From positions 1 through 64,000 of the forward strand of contig JACPVI010000020.1 in NCBI GenBank assembly GCA_016191815.1: DNA of 64,000 nucleotides, in the 5' to 3' direction. Of this stretch, positions 8,427-16,836 are shown piece by piece. Origin of the DNA: Myxococcales bacterium. Lineage in GTDB: Bacteria; Myxococcota; Myxococcia; Myxococcales; Myxococcaceae. Under the pieces are notes generated by a model. The model ran no database searches and had not been told where the DNA came from. It was given only the letters and a program-made list of their open reading frames with translations. The translations under genes were made by a program, and so were the position numbers. The first letter of the stretch is position 1; each line of letters opens with the position of its first letter.

Positions 8427-11400
8427 ATGCCTGGCCAGCGAGGAGCCAAGGACGGCAAGCCCGACGAAGGCCGCCATGACACCGTCCGGCTTCCGGAGTT
8501 TGCCGGCCTCGAGGAGGGGCGCTCCCTCGCCGACATGCACCGCTCGCTGGCGCTCGGCCTGCTCGGCGAGGGCGAGGTCGCCCGCGCCTTCAGCGAGCTG
8601 GTGCGGGCCTGCCGGGTGGCCCCGATGACCGGCCGGCTCGCCGCGATGGTGGTGCGCACTTCGCTCCGCGCGGGGACCGAGGCCGCCGCCATCTCCTTGC
8701 TCGAATCGGGACAGAAGGACGCCGACGGCGACGAGCGCGCCGCCGTGCTCCGCCAGCAGGCGCGGCTGCTTCGACGGCTGGGGGAGCTGGAGCGCGCCCG
8801 CGAAGTCCTGGTGCTGGCCCTCGCCGAGCGCCCCTCGGACCGCCGCGCGCGGGTGGCGCTCAACGCCGTCCTCCAGCAGGAGGGCCGCTGGGAGGAGCTG
8901 GACGCCTCCCTCGAGCGCGAGACCCGCGACGCCCTCGCGAAGAACCAGCTCTCTCGCGCCTCGCGGGCCACGCTCCAGCGCGCGCGACTGTGGGGAGAAC
9001 GGCTGGCCGATCACGGCCGCGCGGGCCCCAAGTACGAGAAGGCCGCCCAGCTCGCCGAGGAAGCCGGCGACGTGGAAGGCGCCTTTCACCTCCGACTGCT
9101 GTGGGTCCGCTCCCTGAGGGAATCGCGCGCCGCGCCTCGCGCCATGGAGGAGGCGGTGGAGAAGGCGGTCCGCACCGGCGAGCTCTTGGGCCGCGCCGAG
9201 CGTGCTCGGGCGATGGCCAAGGAGCTTGCCAGAGAGGTCCCCGCCTACGCCCCCAACGCCCCGCCGGGCAGCACCCCGGCCCCGTCCCGGCGGCAGACCC
9301 AGGCGATGCTGATCGCGGCCGCCGAGGACGCCCAGGCCCGCGGGCGTTCCAGCGAGGCGGCGGCCTTGCTGGGCGCCGCGGTGCAGGAGCGCGCCGACCC
9401 CGACACCGCCCGGAAGCTCGAGGCCCACTACGTCGCCCGCGGCGCCTGGCGAGAGCTGGCCCAGCACTACCGGGAGCGCGCCGCCAAGGCCCGCGGCGCC
9501 CCGGAGAAGCTGGAGGCCCTCTCCCACCTCGCCGAGGTCTTGGAGGACGAGCTGCACGACGGGCTCGGCGCCGCCAAGGTGTACGGGGAAATCGTCTCGC
9601 TGAGCGGCGACAAGCAGGCCCTGGCCGAGCAGGTGCGGCTGCTCTCCCAAAGGGAGGACCTCTCGGGCGTCCGGCGGGCGCTGGACCTCGCGGTGGAGAG
9701 GGCGGCGGATCCCAAAAGCCGCGGCAACGCGCTGGTCGCCAGGGCCGAAGCGAAGCTGGCCCGGAAAGATCTCGTCGGGGCTCGGGCGGACTTCGCCCAC
9801 GCGCTCGAGGAGTCCCCGGGGCTGATCGCCGCCCGCGCCGGGCTGGCGGAGGTGGCCCTCCAGCTCGGCGAGGCCGCGCCGCTGCACGCCTTTCGCGAGG
9901 CGCTCTCGGTCATCCCGCGCCGGCAGCCGGGCAGGGGAGAGATATTTCGGAGGCTCGGGCGGATGTGCGACTCCTCGCCTTCGGAGAAGCACCACGCCCG
10001 TGCCGCCTGGGCCGAGGTGTTGGCCGAGCTGCCCCAGGACGCGGAGGCGCAGTCCCGCCTGGGCGAGCTGGCGCGCGAGAGCGGCGACCTGGCGCAGCTC
10101 GAACGGGTCCTGCGCGCGCAGCTCAAGCGGGAGCCCCGCGGCCCCAACGCCAGGCAGGCCCGCATGGAGCTGGTGGCGATGCTCGAGCGCGCCGGACGGT
10201 CGAACGAAGCGCTCGCCGAGCTGCGCTCCGCGGCGCGCTTCGAGCCGGGACACAAGGAGGCCTGGCTGGCGCTCTCCGACCGGCTGGTGGACCGCTCCTT
10301 GAACGACGAGGCGGCGTGGGCGCTGGAGCAGGCGGCCACCGCCACCGAGGACGAAGCCGAGCGGCTTCGCACCTGGCAACGGCTGGCCGCTTTCTCCCGC
10401 GAGGTCCTGGGGGACGACGCGCGGGCAGAGCGGTACCACTCGCGCGCGGAGAACGTCCGCCTCTCCCTCGCCGAGCAGCAGCCTCCGCTCGCTTCATTGG
10501 CGCCCGCCCGCAAGCTGCCCCTGCCGGTGGCGGCCGCGGCCACCATCGCCGGGCCGATCACCATCCCTCCACCTCCAAGGGCCACCCACCCCTCGCAGGA
10601 GGCCGGCACCGACGAGACGGAGCAGACCTCTCCGGGCGATCTGGACCGCCACCAGACCGAGGAGCTGGAGGTGGTGGCGGCGCCCGGCGAGGAAGAGGAA
10701 TGGGAGGGCTCCACGGTCGGCAGGGAGTACGAGGGCGACGAGGACGGCGAGGAGGGCGGGGTGCTCGAGGTGACCACCGGCGACGTGGTGCCGATCTCCG
10801 ACGAGTGGGAGGCCCCACCCGGCGCGATGGACGAGCGCCACAAGACCGAGGAGATCCCCGTCGCCCTCGGCGACCCGTCGGTGGAGATCCTCCCCTCGAT
10901 CGTCCCCGCCATTCCCGCGAGGAAGCACACCGAGGACCGGGAGCGGCTGTTCCAGAAGGTGAGGGATGATCCGCTCGGCGCGGAGGCCCACCGGCAGCTC
11001 GCCGACTACTTCGACGGCGCCGGCGACGCGGCGAGGAGCGGGCTGATGGCGGAGATCGCCCTGGCGCTGGAGGGCGATCCGAACGCCGCACCGAGGACGC
11101 CCAAGCTCATCTGCTCCGCCACCGACCGCGCCGGGCTTCGGCACCCTGCCTTGCGCACCGAGGCGGGCGAGCTGTTCGCCCTCTGTGGGCTCGCACTTGC
11201 CAGGCTGTTCCCCGCCAAGGGCAAGGCGGCCGGGTCTCGAGACGAGTTCCGGCTCGACGCCGGGCGCGGGGCGCAGGCGGCGGCGGACGCTCTCTTGGCG
11301 GGGGTGCGGATTCTGGGCCTGAGGGCTCCCGACGTGCACCTGTCCGAGGACAACGGGCCTCCCTTCTCGTTGGTGTTCGCCAACGCGCCGAGGCTCTTGG

Positions 11401-11852
11401 TGGGCCGGCTGGCGGCGAAGCGGCAGCTCCCCGATTCCGAGCTGCGCTTCTTCGCGGGAAGGGCGCTCTTCACTTTGAACCCGGACCTGCTCTCCCTGCG
11501 CACCCTGCGCAAGGAGCAACTGGAGCGGGGGATGTCGGTCTTGGCGTCGGTGCTCCGGGGCTCGTCGCTCTCCGCGGAGGCGCGGGCGGTGCGCGACTCC
11601 TTGCCCCCGAAGGGGTTGGAGCGGATCCGCGAGCTGTTCGAGCGCAACGCGAAGTCACTCAGCCTGCGGGCACTGGCGGACGGGGCGAGGCACTCCTCCA
11701 ACCGGGCCGGGCTGGTGGTGTGCGGAGGAGTCGCGCCTGCCCTGGCCGCGCTCAGGGCGAAGAAGGCCCTGCAGAGCGAGATTGCCGAGCTGGTCCGCTT
11801 CGCCGCCTCGGAGCGCTACCTCCAGCTCCGCACTCGCAGGCTGGGCGGGTAG
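8427..11852 (+). CDS. Very large TPR-repeat protein
   Basis: The 1,141-residue protein has no signal peptide and is built of TPR-like helix pairs from about residue 30 to 690, shown by recurring A-A-L-E-x-x-P patterns. A proline-, threonine- and acid-rich linker (about 690-840) contains repeated HQTEELEV / HKTEEIPV / HTEDRERL phrases. A helical C-terminal domain of about 300 residues follows, ending YLQLRTRRLGG. It resembles large TPR scaffolds found in myxobacteria, whose functions are mostly unknown; such proteins usually organise complexes. The repeated KTEE-like motifs in the linker could be docking sites, but this is inference. It is a single-gene unit divergent from the glycosyltransferase gene. 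Confidence 0.75.
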   Translation: MPGQRGAKDGKPDEGRHDTVRLPEFAGLEEGRSLADMHRSLALGLLGEGEVARAFSELVRACRVAPMTGRLAAMVVRTSLRAGTEAAAISLLESGQKDADGDERAAVLRQQARLLRRLGELERAREVLVLALAERPSDRRARVALNAVLQQEGRWEELDASLERETRDALAKNQLSRASRATLQRARLWGERLADHGRAGPKYEKAAQLAEEAGDVEGAFHLRLLWVRSLRESRAAPRAMEEAVEKAVRTGELLGRAERARAMAKELAREVPAYAPNAPPGSTPAPSRRQTQAMLIAAAEDAQARGRSSEAAALLGAAVQERADPDTARKLEAHYVARGAWRELAQHYRERAAKARGAPEKLEALSHLAEVLEDELHDGLGAAKVYGEIVSLSGDKQALAEQVRLLSQREDLSGVRRALDLAVERAADPKSRGNALVARAEAKLARKDLVGARADFAHALEESPGLIAARAGLAEVALQLGEAAPLHAFREALSVIPRRQPGRGEIFRRLGRMCDSSPSEKHHARAAWAEVLAELPQDAEAQSRLGELARESGDLAQLERVLRAQLKREPRGPNARQARMELVAMLERAGRSNEALAELRSAARFEPGHKEAWLALSDRLVDRSLNDEAAWALEQAATATEDEAERLRTWQRLAAFSREVLGDDARAERYHSRAENVRLSLAEQQPPLASLAPARKLPLPVAAAATIAGPITIPPPPRATHPSQEAGTDETEQTSPGDLDRHQTEELEVVAAPGEEEEWEGSTVGREYEGDEDGEEGGVLEVTTGDVVPISDEWEAPPGAMDERHKTEEIPVALGDPSVEILPSIVPAIPARKHTEDRERLFQKVRDDPLGAEAHRQLADYFDGAGDAARSGLMAEIALALEGDPNAAPRTPKLICSATDRAGLRHPALRTEAGELFALCGLALARLFPAKGKAAGSRDEFRLDAGRGAQAAADALLAGVRILGLRAPDVHLSEDNGPPFSLVFANAPRLLVGRLAAKRQLPDSELRFFAGRALFTLNPDLLSLRTLRKEQLERGMSVLASVLRGSSLSAEARAVRDSLPPKGLERIRELFERNAKSLSLRALADGARHSSNRAGLVVCGGVAPALAALRAKKALQSEIAELVRFAASERYLQLRTRRLGG

Positions 11853-11912
11853 TGCTCGGTTGGGGTGGTCAGGCTTCGACGGCGCTCAGCCGGAGCGGAG
11901 TCGCGGACCGCG

Positions 11913-12749
11913 TCATCGCAGCTGGAGCCGGAAGGTGAGCGCGATGAGCCGCCCCCCTTCGCCGCCCAGCTCGTGGCGGTAGCCGAGGTCGAGCCCGCCG
12001 CCCTCCACCATCACTCCCACGCCCGCCGAAAGGTGGTGCCGGCCCTGCCGCGCGTCGTAGGTATAGCCGGCCCGAACCGGAAAGCCGCCGCCGGCGACGT
12101 ACTCCACCCCGCCGGAGTAGGCGAGCCTGAGCCCCCCTTCCGGCGCGACGTCGCCCTTGAGGTCCGCCGCCGCGGTGAAGAGGCCTCCGAGGAAGGCGAG
12201 CGAGAGCGCGTAGTAGCGCTCCAGCATCGGGTTTCCGAGGTCGATGAGATTGTGCCCGGAGAAGCCCAACACCAAAGCGTCGAGCGCCCGCACCAGCACT
12301 CCCGCGTCCATGGTCACGCCGTTGGTCTCGTAGGCGCCGCTCACCAGCACGTGGCGGGTCGAGGCGCCGATCAGCACGCTCGAGGACAGCGGCATCGAGA
12401 GTGCCAGGGTGGAAAGGTGCGAGAGCGAGCGGGCGTCGGCGCGGCCGGCGGAGACGAGGTAGTAGGAGACTCCGGCGGCGAGTTCGCTGGTGACGCTGTC
12501 CAGGACCGACACCGTGCCGAAGCCGAACTTGCTCTGCGCGTCCCACGCTCCCGACAGCTCGAGCTGGTAGCGCCGGTAGAGGGAGAGGGCCGCCGGATTT
12601 CCGAGGATGGCTTCCCCGCCCAGCCCGTGGGCCCGGTAGGCCCCGCCCATCGCGAAGTCGCGGGCGTGCATCAGCTCGCGCAGGGACAGCTCGGCTTGGG
12701 CCAGCGCCGCCGTGGGCAGGAGCAGGCAGAGGACGGCCAGTCGCGACAT
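11913..12749 (-). CDS. Outer-membrane beta-barrel protein (PorV/UPF0164-like)
   Basis: The 278-residue product has a clear signal peptide (MSRLAVLCLLLPTAALAQA). The AMGGAYRAHGLGGEAILGNPAAL segment after it is the hallmark of the PorV/UPF0164 group of outer-membrane barrels. The rest is alternating hydrophobic beta strands, and the last residues (LIALTFRLQLR) fit a C-terminal strand. Such proteins sit in the outer membrane and may bind lipids or assist secretion; the job of this one is unknown. It is divergent from galU, with a 56-base shared promoter region. The convergent gap with the TPR gene (11853-11912) shows no strong terminator. Confidence 0.75.
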   Translation of the reverse strand: MSRLAVLCLLLPTAALAQAELSLRELMHARDFAMGGAYRAHGLGGEAILGNPAALSLYRRYQLELSGAWDAQSKFGFGTVSVLDSVTSELAAGVSYYLVSAGRADARSLSHLSTLALSMPLSSSVLIGASTRHVLVSGAYETNGVTMDAGVLVRALDALVLGFSGHNLIDLGNPMLERYYALSLAFLGGLFTAAADLKGDVAPEGGLRLAYSGGVEYVAGGGFPVRAGYTYDARQGRHHLSAGVGVMVEGGGLDLGYRHELGGEGGRLIALTFRLQLR

Positions 12750-12805
12750 GGGCGCATCCTATCTGCCTTGAAGCGCCCGATGGCGGCCACTACATTCCGC
12801 CGCTC

Positions 12806-13690
12806 ATGTCCGAGCCCCTGATCCGCAAGTGCGTGGTCCCAGCAGCCGGCCTGGGGACCCGCTTCCTGCCTGCCACCAAGACCATCCCCAAGGAGATGCT
12901 CCCCATCGTGGACACTCCGACCCTCCAGTACATCGTGGAGGAGTCGGTGAGCGCGGGGATCGAGGACGTCATCCTGATCAACGGCCGGGGCAAGAGCTGC
13001 ATCGAGGACCACTTCGACCTGGCGGTGGAGCTGGAGGCGGTGCTCAAGGCCCGCGGCAAGGTGGAGGAGCTCCGCTCGCTCCGCGCCATCTCCGAGATGG
13101 CGAACATCGTGAGCGTCCGCCAGAAGGAGCCCTTGGGCCTGGGCCACGCGGTGCTCTGCGCGAAGAGCCTGGTAGGGGGAGAGCCGTTCGGGGTCATCCT
13201 GGGCGACGACATCATCGACGCCGAGGAGCCGGCCATCCGCCAGCTCGCGCTCGCCTACCACAAGCACAAGAAGGGCGTGGTGGCCCTGATGGAGGTGCCC
13301 GCGGAGGAGACCCACCTCTACGGCATCGCCGCCGGCGAGCGACTGGACGCGCGCACCATCCGCGTCAGCCAGATCGTCGAGAAGCCCAAGCAGAACCCGC
13401 CCTCCAACCTGGCGGTGATTGGCCGCTACGTGCTGCCGCCGTCGGTCTTCCCCATCTTGGAGACGCAGGAGCGCGGGGTGGGCGGGGAGATCCAGCTCAC
13501 CGACGCCCTGGCCAGGCTCGCCAAGACCGAAGGGCTGATCGGCTACCAGTTCGAGGGCCGGCGCTACGACGCCGGGGACAAGGTGGGTTACCTCAAGGCG
13601 AACATCGCCTACGCGCTCAAGCGAAAGGACATGCGCGGCCCGTTGCTCGCCTACCTCCGGCAGGTGGTGGAGGAGGCGGAGCGGGCGTGA
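12806..13690 (+). CDS. galU: UTP--glucose-1-phosphate uridylyltransferase
   Basis: This enzyme makes UDP-glucose, the sugar donor for polysaccharide and lipopolysaccharide synthesis. The 294-residue length is standard. VVPAAGLGTRFLPATKTIPK at the N-terminus is the nucleotidyltransferase signature, followed by KEMLPIVDTPTLQYIVEE. QKEPLGLGHAV, GDDIID and VGGEIQLTDAL are further GalU blocks, and RRYDAGDKVGYL closes the family pattern. The next gene begins 2 bases after the stop, so the two are probably transcribed together. ATG 12806 is the family start. Confidence 0.95.
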   Translation: MSEPLIRKCVVPAAGLGTRFLPATKTIPKEMLPIVDTPTLQYIVEESVSAGIEDVILINGRGKSCIEDHFDLAVELEAVLKARGKVEELRSLRAISEMANIVSVRQKEPLGLGHAVLCAKSLVGGEPFGVILGDDIIDAEEPAIRQLALAYHKHKKGVVALMEVPAEETHLYGIAAGERLDARTIRVSQIVEKPKQNPPSNLAVIGRYVLPPSVFPILETQERGVGGEIQLTDALARLAKTEGLIGYQFEGRRYDAGDKVGYLKANIAYALKRKDMRGPLLAYLRQVVEEAERA

Positions 13691-13692
13691 CG

Positions 13693-14445
13693 ATGAAGCG
13701 CGCCCTCCCGCTCGCCTCTTGCCTTTTGGCCGCCGCCGCGCAGGCATACATCCTTCCCTACTGGTCCATTCTTCGGGAGATGGCGGAGCGCCGGGACAAC
13801 CTCCAGCTCTCCACCTTGAAAGTGGAGGGGGGGTTCTCCTTCCACGGCCCGGGCGCCGAGGAGGCGAGCGCGGCCCTCGGAGTCCCCGCTGAAGGCGCCG
13901 AGCTGTCCGCGGACGGCGCCGTCTACTTGAGACTTCCCGGCCGCTGCCGAATCGAAGCCACCTCGCCGGTGGGGGGGGCCCCTTCGGCTTCGATCTTCGC
14001 GGGAGGGAAGGCCCGCTCGGCCGGGGGTGAGATATCCGCGCTCAAGGTCGCGGCGGCAGAAGTGTGCGCCTTCTTGGCGATGCGCTCCGGCTCCGAGCAG
14101 GAGGGCCGCGCGCTCATCGAGCGGCACCTCCAGCGCATCGGGGTGGACGTCAAGGAGACCTCGCTCGCGCGCTTCGCCGGACAGGTGGTGTACGTCTTGG
14201 GGCAGGCGAAGGCAGAGAAGCCGCAGGTTTGGATTTACAAGGAGAGCTTCCTCCCGGCCAAGGTGCGGCTCTCGGACGAGCAGGGAGCGAGCTGGGAGGT
14301 GCGCTTCGTGGATTACAGCTCTCCGGCGAGCGGCGAGTGGTTCCCTCGGACGCTCGAAGTCCACCGGGGCGGCGAGTTGTTGGTGAAGTTCACCGCGCAC
14401 CGTGCCGACGCGCGGGCCAAGCTGGACGAGAAGCTGTTCCAGTGA
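13693..14445 (+). CDS. Exported protein of unknown function, possibly LolA-like
   Basis: The 250-residue product starts with a signal peptide (MKRALPLASCLLAAAAQA) and is predicted to be periplasmic. The mature part begins with YWSILREMAERRDNLQLSTLKVEGG, reminiscent of the helix-then-strand start of LolA/DUF4292-type lipoprotein-sorting folds. Later strands include KPQVWIYKESFLPAKVRL and EWFPRTLEVHRGGELL. The LolA resemblance is weak, and I would not assign a transport role on it. The gene follows galU by 2 bases. Fourteen bases downstream lies a palindromic repeat (14461-14498) that may terminate transcription. Confidence 0.6.
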   Translation: MKRALPLASCLLAAAAQAYILPYWSILREMAERRDNLQLSTLKVEGGFSFHGPGAEEASAALGVPAEGAELSADGAVYLRLPGRCRIEATSPVGGAPSASIFAGGKARSAGGEISALKVAAAEVCAFLAMRSGSEQEGRALIERHLQRIGVDVKETSLARFAGQVVYVLGQAKAEKPQVWIYKESFLPAKVRLSDEQGASWEVRFVDYSSPASGEWFPRTLEVHRGGELLVKFTAHRADARAKLDEKLFQ

Positions 14446-14460
14446 GGCCGCCCATCCCGC

Positions 14461-14498
14461 CCCCTCCCGCTTGGCGGGAGAGGGAAAGGGTGAGGGTG
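14461..14498. repeat. Palindromic intergenic repeat, copy A (CCCTCCCG-CGGGAGAGGG type)
   Basis: A CCTCCCG arm pairs with CGGGAGAGG across a short loop and is followed by AAAGGGTGAGGG. The same core (GGAGAGGG, then AAAGGGTGAG or a variant) recurs at 29277-29310 and 30720-30756. The element stands 15 bases after the stop at 14445 and could act as a transcription terminator. It looks like a REP-type dispersed repeat. Confidence 0.6.
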
Positions 14499-14516
14499 GA
14501 CTTGCCCCGCTTTGCC

Positions 14517-15182
14517 TCAGCCGGTGATGGACACCAGTTGCTTGGGCAGACCGACCTGGGGCAGCACCTTGACCCACGGGGGCTGGATGATCGGCCAGGG
14601 CCGCCAGTTCGCGTCGCGGGTGAGCGTCTTCACGTCCGCGTCCGAGAAGTGCGAGTTGGAGAACTGCGCCTCCGGAGGAAGAGTGAAGGGGCCCTTCGCC
14701 TGAATCGTCTGGCCGGACCCACCGAGCGGGAACCAGCCGCGCGGGAGCGCCGGAGCCAAGTAGTACTGATTGGTATTGGGGTCCACGTAGGCGGTCTTGC
14801 CGTTCTTGAGCTGCACCTTCACCAAGGGCTCGCCCTCGGGCCCGCGGACCACTCCGTCCTTCCCGGTGGTGAGCTTCACGTCCTTGCCGAGCGCCATCCG
14901 CATGGTGTCCATGAGCGGGCTCTTGCGGGAGAGCACGTCGCTCAACCTGCGGGCGGTGAGGCGATCGGACCACTTGAGCGTGGAGCCGGGCTCCGCGGGA
15001 GGGAAGAGCGGCCGGAAAGGCGGCAGGCACCACCTGCTGGGCGGGCACCAGCAGCTATGCCCCCGGCCGGGGACCAGCAAGTTCCGGTCGATGGGAGCGG
15101 CGAGGCCCTTGTCCACGGTAGAGGCAGGGGAAGTCTGGGTGACGCCGACGTTCTGCACGGCGGGGTTGCGAGTGACCTTCAT
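14517..15182 (-). CDS. Hypothetical protein with Cys/Trp/Pro-rich segment
   Basis: The 221-residue product begins MKVTRNPAVQNVGVTQTS, has no signal peptide, and matches no family I know. A perfect AAGGAGG lies 7 bases upstream of ATG 15182, which fixes the start. Around residues 45-75 is an odd CWCPPSRWCLPPFRPLFPP segment. A middle part reads like a substrate-linked module (VKVQLKNGKTAYVDPNTNQYYLAP), and the C-terminus is tryptophan/proline-rich. The style, short and without signal peptide, resembles extracellular or virion-like small proteins, but no function can be claimed. It is a monocistronic unit. Confidence 0.6.
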   Translation of the reverse strand: MKVTRNPAVQNVGVTQTSPASTVDKGLAAPIDRNLLVPGRGHSCWCPPSRWCLPPFRPLFPPAEPGSTLKWSDRLTARRLSDVLSRKSPLMDTMRMALGKDVKLTTGKDGVVRGPEGEPLVKVQLKNGKTAYVDPNTNQYYLAPALPRGWFPLGGSGQTIQAKGPFTLPPEAQFSNSHFSDADVKTLTRDANWRPWPIIQPPWVKVLPQVGLPKQLVSITG

Positions 15183-15405
15183 CGTTTTCCTCCTTGGGGC
15201 CGGCTGGCGCCGGCGTATGCGATCGTTCTCGCCGCCCGGATTATTGGAGTTTGCAGGAGCCGAGAACGCCCTGTTCCCGGGCGGGTAGCGCGCCGTACAT
15301 GGTGGCGCTTCGTCCCACATCGAAAGGAACCTTCCAGCGGGAGGATTTTTTTCGCTTCGCCTTTGGGAAGCGGAAGTTGCGCGAAAGCCAGGTGGACGGG
15401 GCTTC

Positions 15406-15972
15406 CTACTCGCAGCCGAGGCCGCTGAGCGCCTGGTCCAGCTCTCGCTCGTAACGGCCGCCGGGCGCTTCTCTCCGGTGGCGCGCCCAGTGCCGGCAGG
15501 CGCGCTCTCGGTCGCGAAGCTGATACGTGAGGATGGATCCGAGCTCGAAGCTCAGCCGCTCTCGCGTCGCGGATGGAAGCGGCCGCAAGAGTGCGTCCTC
15601 GAGCACTCCCGCCGCCTCGCCGAAGCGCCCGCGGCTCCGCAGAAGCGCGACCGTGGCCAGCACCTGGTCAGCTCCGCTCACCGCGGGAGGCGATGACGGC
15701 AGCGGCCAGATCAGCGTTTGCCCGGGAGCCACCGCCACCTCGCGCCCGTCGGCGGCACGGAAGCGAATGGCCCCCTGGTGCAACGTCACCTCTCCCTCTG
15801 CGTCCCGCTGCACCACCGTGAAGCTCGTGCCCAGGACCTCGATGGCCCCGGCACAGACGTTGACCGAGTAGGGCGTTCGGCGAGAGTGCAGGTGCGTCAC
15901 CTCGATCCTGGCCGACCCGCGAACCAGCTCTGCGCCTGAGGCGACGCGCCGGATGACCGCACCGCCGCTCAC
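15406..15972 (-). CDS. FecR-domain protein, probably truncated at the N-terminus
   Basis: Residues 1-95 match the C-terminal half of a FecR domain: SGGAVIRRVASGAELVRG, then CAGAIEVLGTSFTVV and VAVAPGQTLIWPLP. The remainder is a helical TPR-like tail ending ALSGLGCE. FecR-like proteins are usually membrane-anchored anti-sigma or signalling factors, but here I see neither the N-terminal zinc-finger nor a membrane helix. The frame stays open upstream of GTG 15972 past 16200, without hydrophobic residues, and no sigma-factor gene lies next to it. A decayed gene or a frameshift near 15973-16030 are both possible. Confidence 0.55.
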   Translation of the reverse strand: MSGGAVIRRVASGAELVRGSARIEVTHLHSRRTPYSVNVCAGAIEVLGTSFTVVQRDAEGEVTLHQGAIRFRAADGREVAVAPGQTLIWPLPSSPPAVSGADQVLATVALLRSRGRFGEAAGVLEDALLRPLPSATRERLSFELGSILTYQLRDRERACRHWARHRREAPGGRYERELDQALSGLGCE

Positions 15973-16219
15973 CGATACAGGTCCTCGGCCCAGGCTTGCC
16001 GGCCTGCGCCGTAGCGCAGGCTCCAGCGGTACACCTCGCGCCGGTGCGCTGGCGCTCTGCGGGTGCGCGGGCCTGCCGCCGTTGCGCGACGAAGCGGTCC
16101 GGCCGACGCCGGAGGACGCCCGACCCTGCGAGCACGAGCTTTGCCGGTACTTCGTGCGCCGGGGCCCTCGATCTCCGGTTGGCCGCTGCTCGCTGATGCT
16201 CCCGGAGGCTTTCCGATGA
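15953..16219 (+). other. Possible small Cys-rich ORF or remnant opposite the FecR 5' end
   Basis: In this frame the last 47 codons read like protein: RPTPEDARPCEHELCRYF, then GRCSLMLPEAFR and a stop. The C-x4-C-R-Y pattern followed by C-[AS]-L recalls small myxobacterial sigma-like HTH proteins, but their helix-turn-helix part is missing. The N-terminal half of the frame is unconvincing and overlaps the FecR-like gene on the other strand. I list it as a possible remnant, not as a gene. Confidence 0.2.
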
Positions 16220-16338
16220 AGGCGCTCGGTCGGGGTGTGGCTCTCCTCGATAGCCGGGCACTCCGTTCGGCTCGAGAGGGAGTGGGGGCGGCCTCTCGAG
16301 CTTCGCTCGGAGGGACCGGTTGGCTCGGCGTGCTCCGG

Positions 16339-16821
16339 ATGAGCTCCGCACCTCTCACATTGATGGCCGCGCTGTCGGCTCTTCCCGCCTCGGCGGAGCG
16401 GGGGCTGATGGCCTTCTCGCTAGAGGCAGGGGTGGGCGTGGACGAGTTGGAGCGCGGTGGCCGGTTGCTGGGGGCGAGCGAGTACGGCGTCTCCGAGCGC
16501 TGGGCGGTGGCCTCCTCGGCCGGGCTGGAGTGGCGTGGCGGGCGCCGCCTGCTCTCGCTGGGACTCGGGCCGCGCTGGACGATGGTGCAGGGCGACTGGA
16601 CGAACGTGCACCTCTTCCTCTCGCCCGAGCTGCTGGTCGGGCTGACTCCCGGCACGCCGCTCGACCTTGCCGGACGTGGAGGCGTGGGAGTGCGCTACCA
16701 GCTCCTGTGGGGCATGGGGGTTTCGTTCCAGGGCTCGATCCGCGTGCGCAGCGGACAGCTCGGGGCGGAGGCACCGGCGGCCGAGGCGCTGCTCCTGGCC
16801 GGAATCTTCATCGAAGCGTGA
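16339..16821 (+). CDS. Small outer-membrane barrel-like protein
   Basis: The 160-residue product has a plausible signal peptide (MSSAPLTLMAALSALPASA) followed by repeated glycine/aromatic beta-strand patterns: SLEAGVGVDELERGG, RLLSLGLGPRWTM and LAGRGGVGVRYQLLWGMGVSFQG. This pattern fits a small outer-membrane barrel. I chose ATG 16339 because the signal peptide starts there. ATG 16216 is in frame, but the added 41 residues are arginine-rich and do not look like a leader. The propeller gene starts 15 bases after its stop, which suggests one transcript. Confidence 0.55.
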   Translation: MSSAPLTLMAALSALPASAERGLMAFSLEAGVGVDELERGGRLLGASEYGVSERWAVASSAGLEWRGGRRLLSLGLGPRWTMVQGDWTNVHLFLSPELLVGLTPGTPLDLAGRGGVGVRYQLLWGMGVSFQGSIRVRSGQLGAEAPAAEALLLAGIFIEA

Positions 16822-16836
16822 GGCGGAGGAAATCCG

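Noticed and set aside
8379-10439. 686-codon minus-strand frame over the TPR gene
   Set aside because: It has a low-complexity Leu/Gly/Arg composition typical of antisense frames; the TPR periodicity is on the plus strand.
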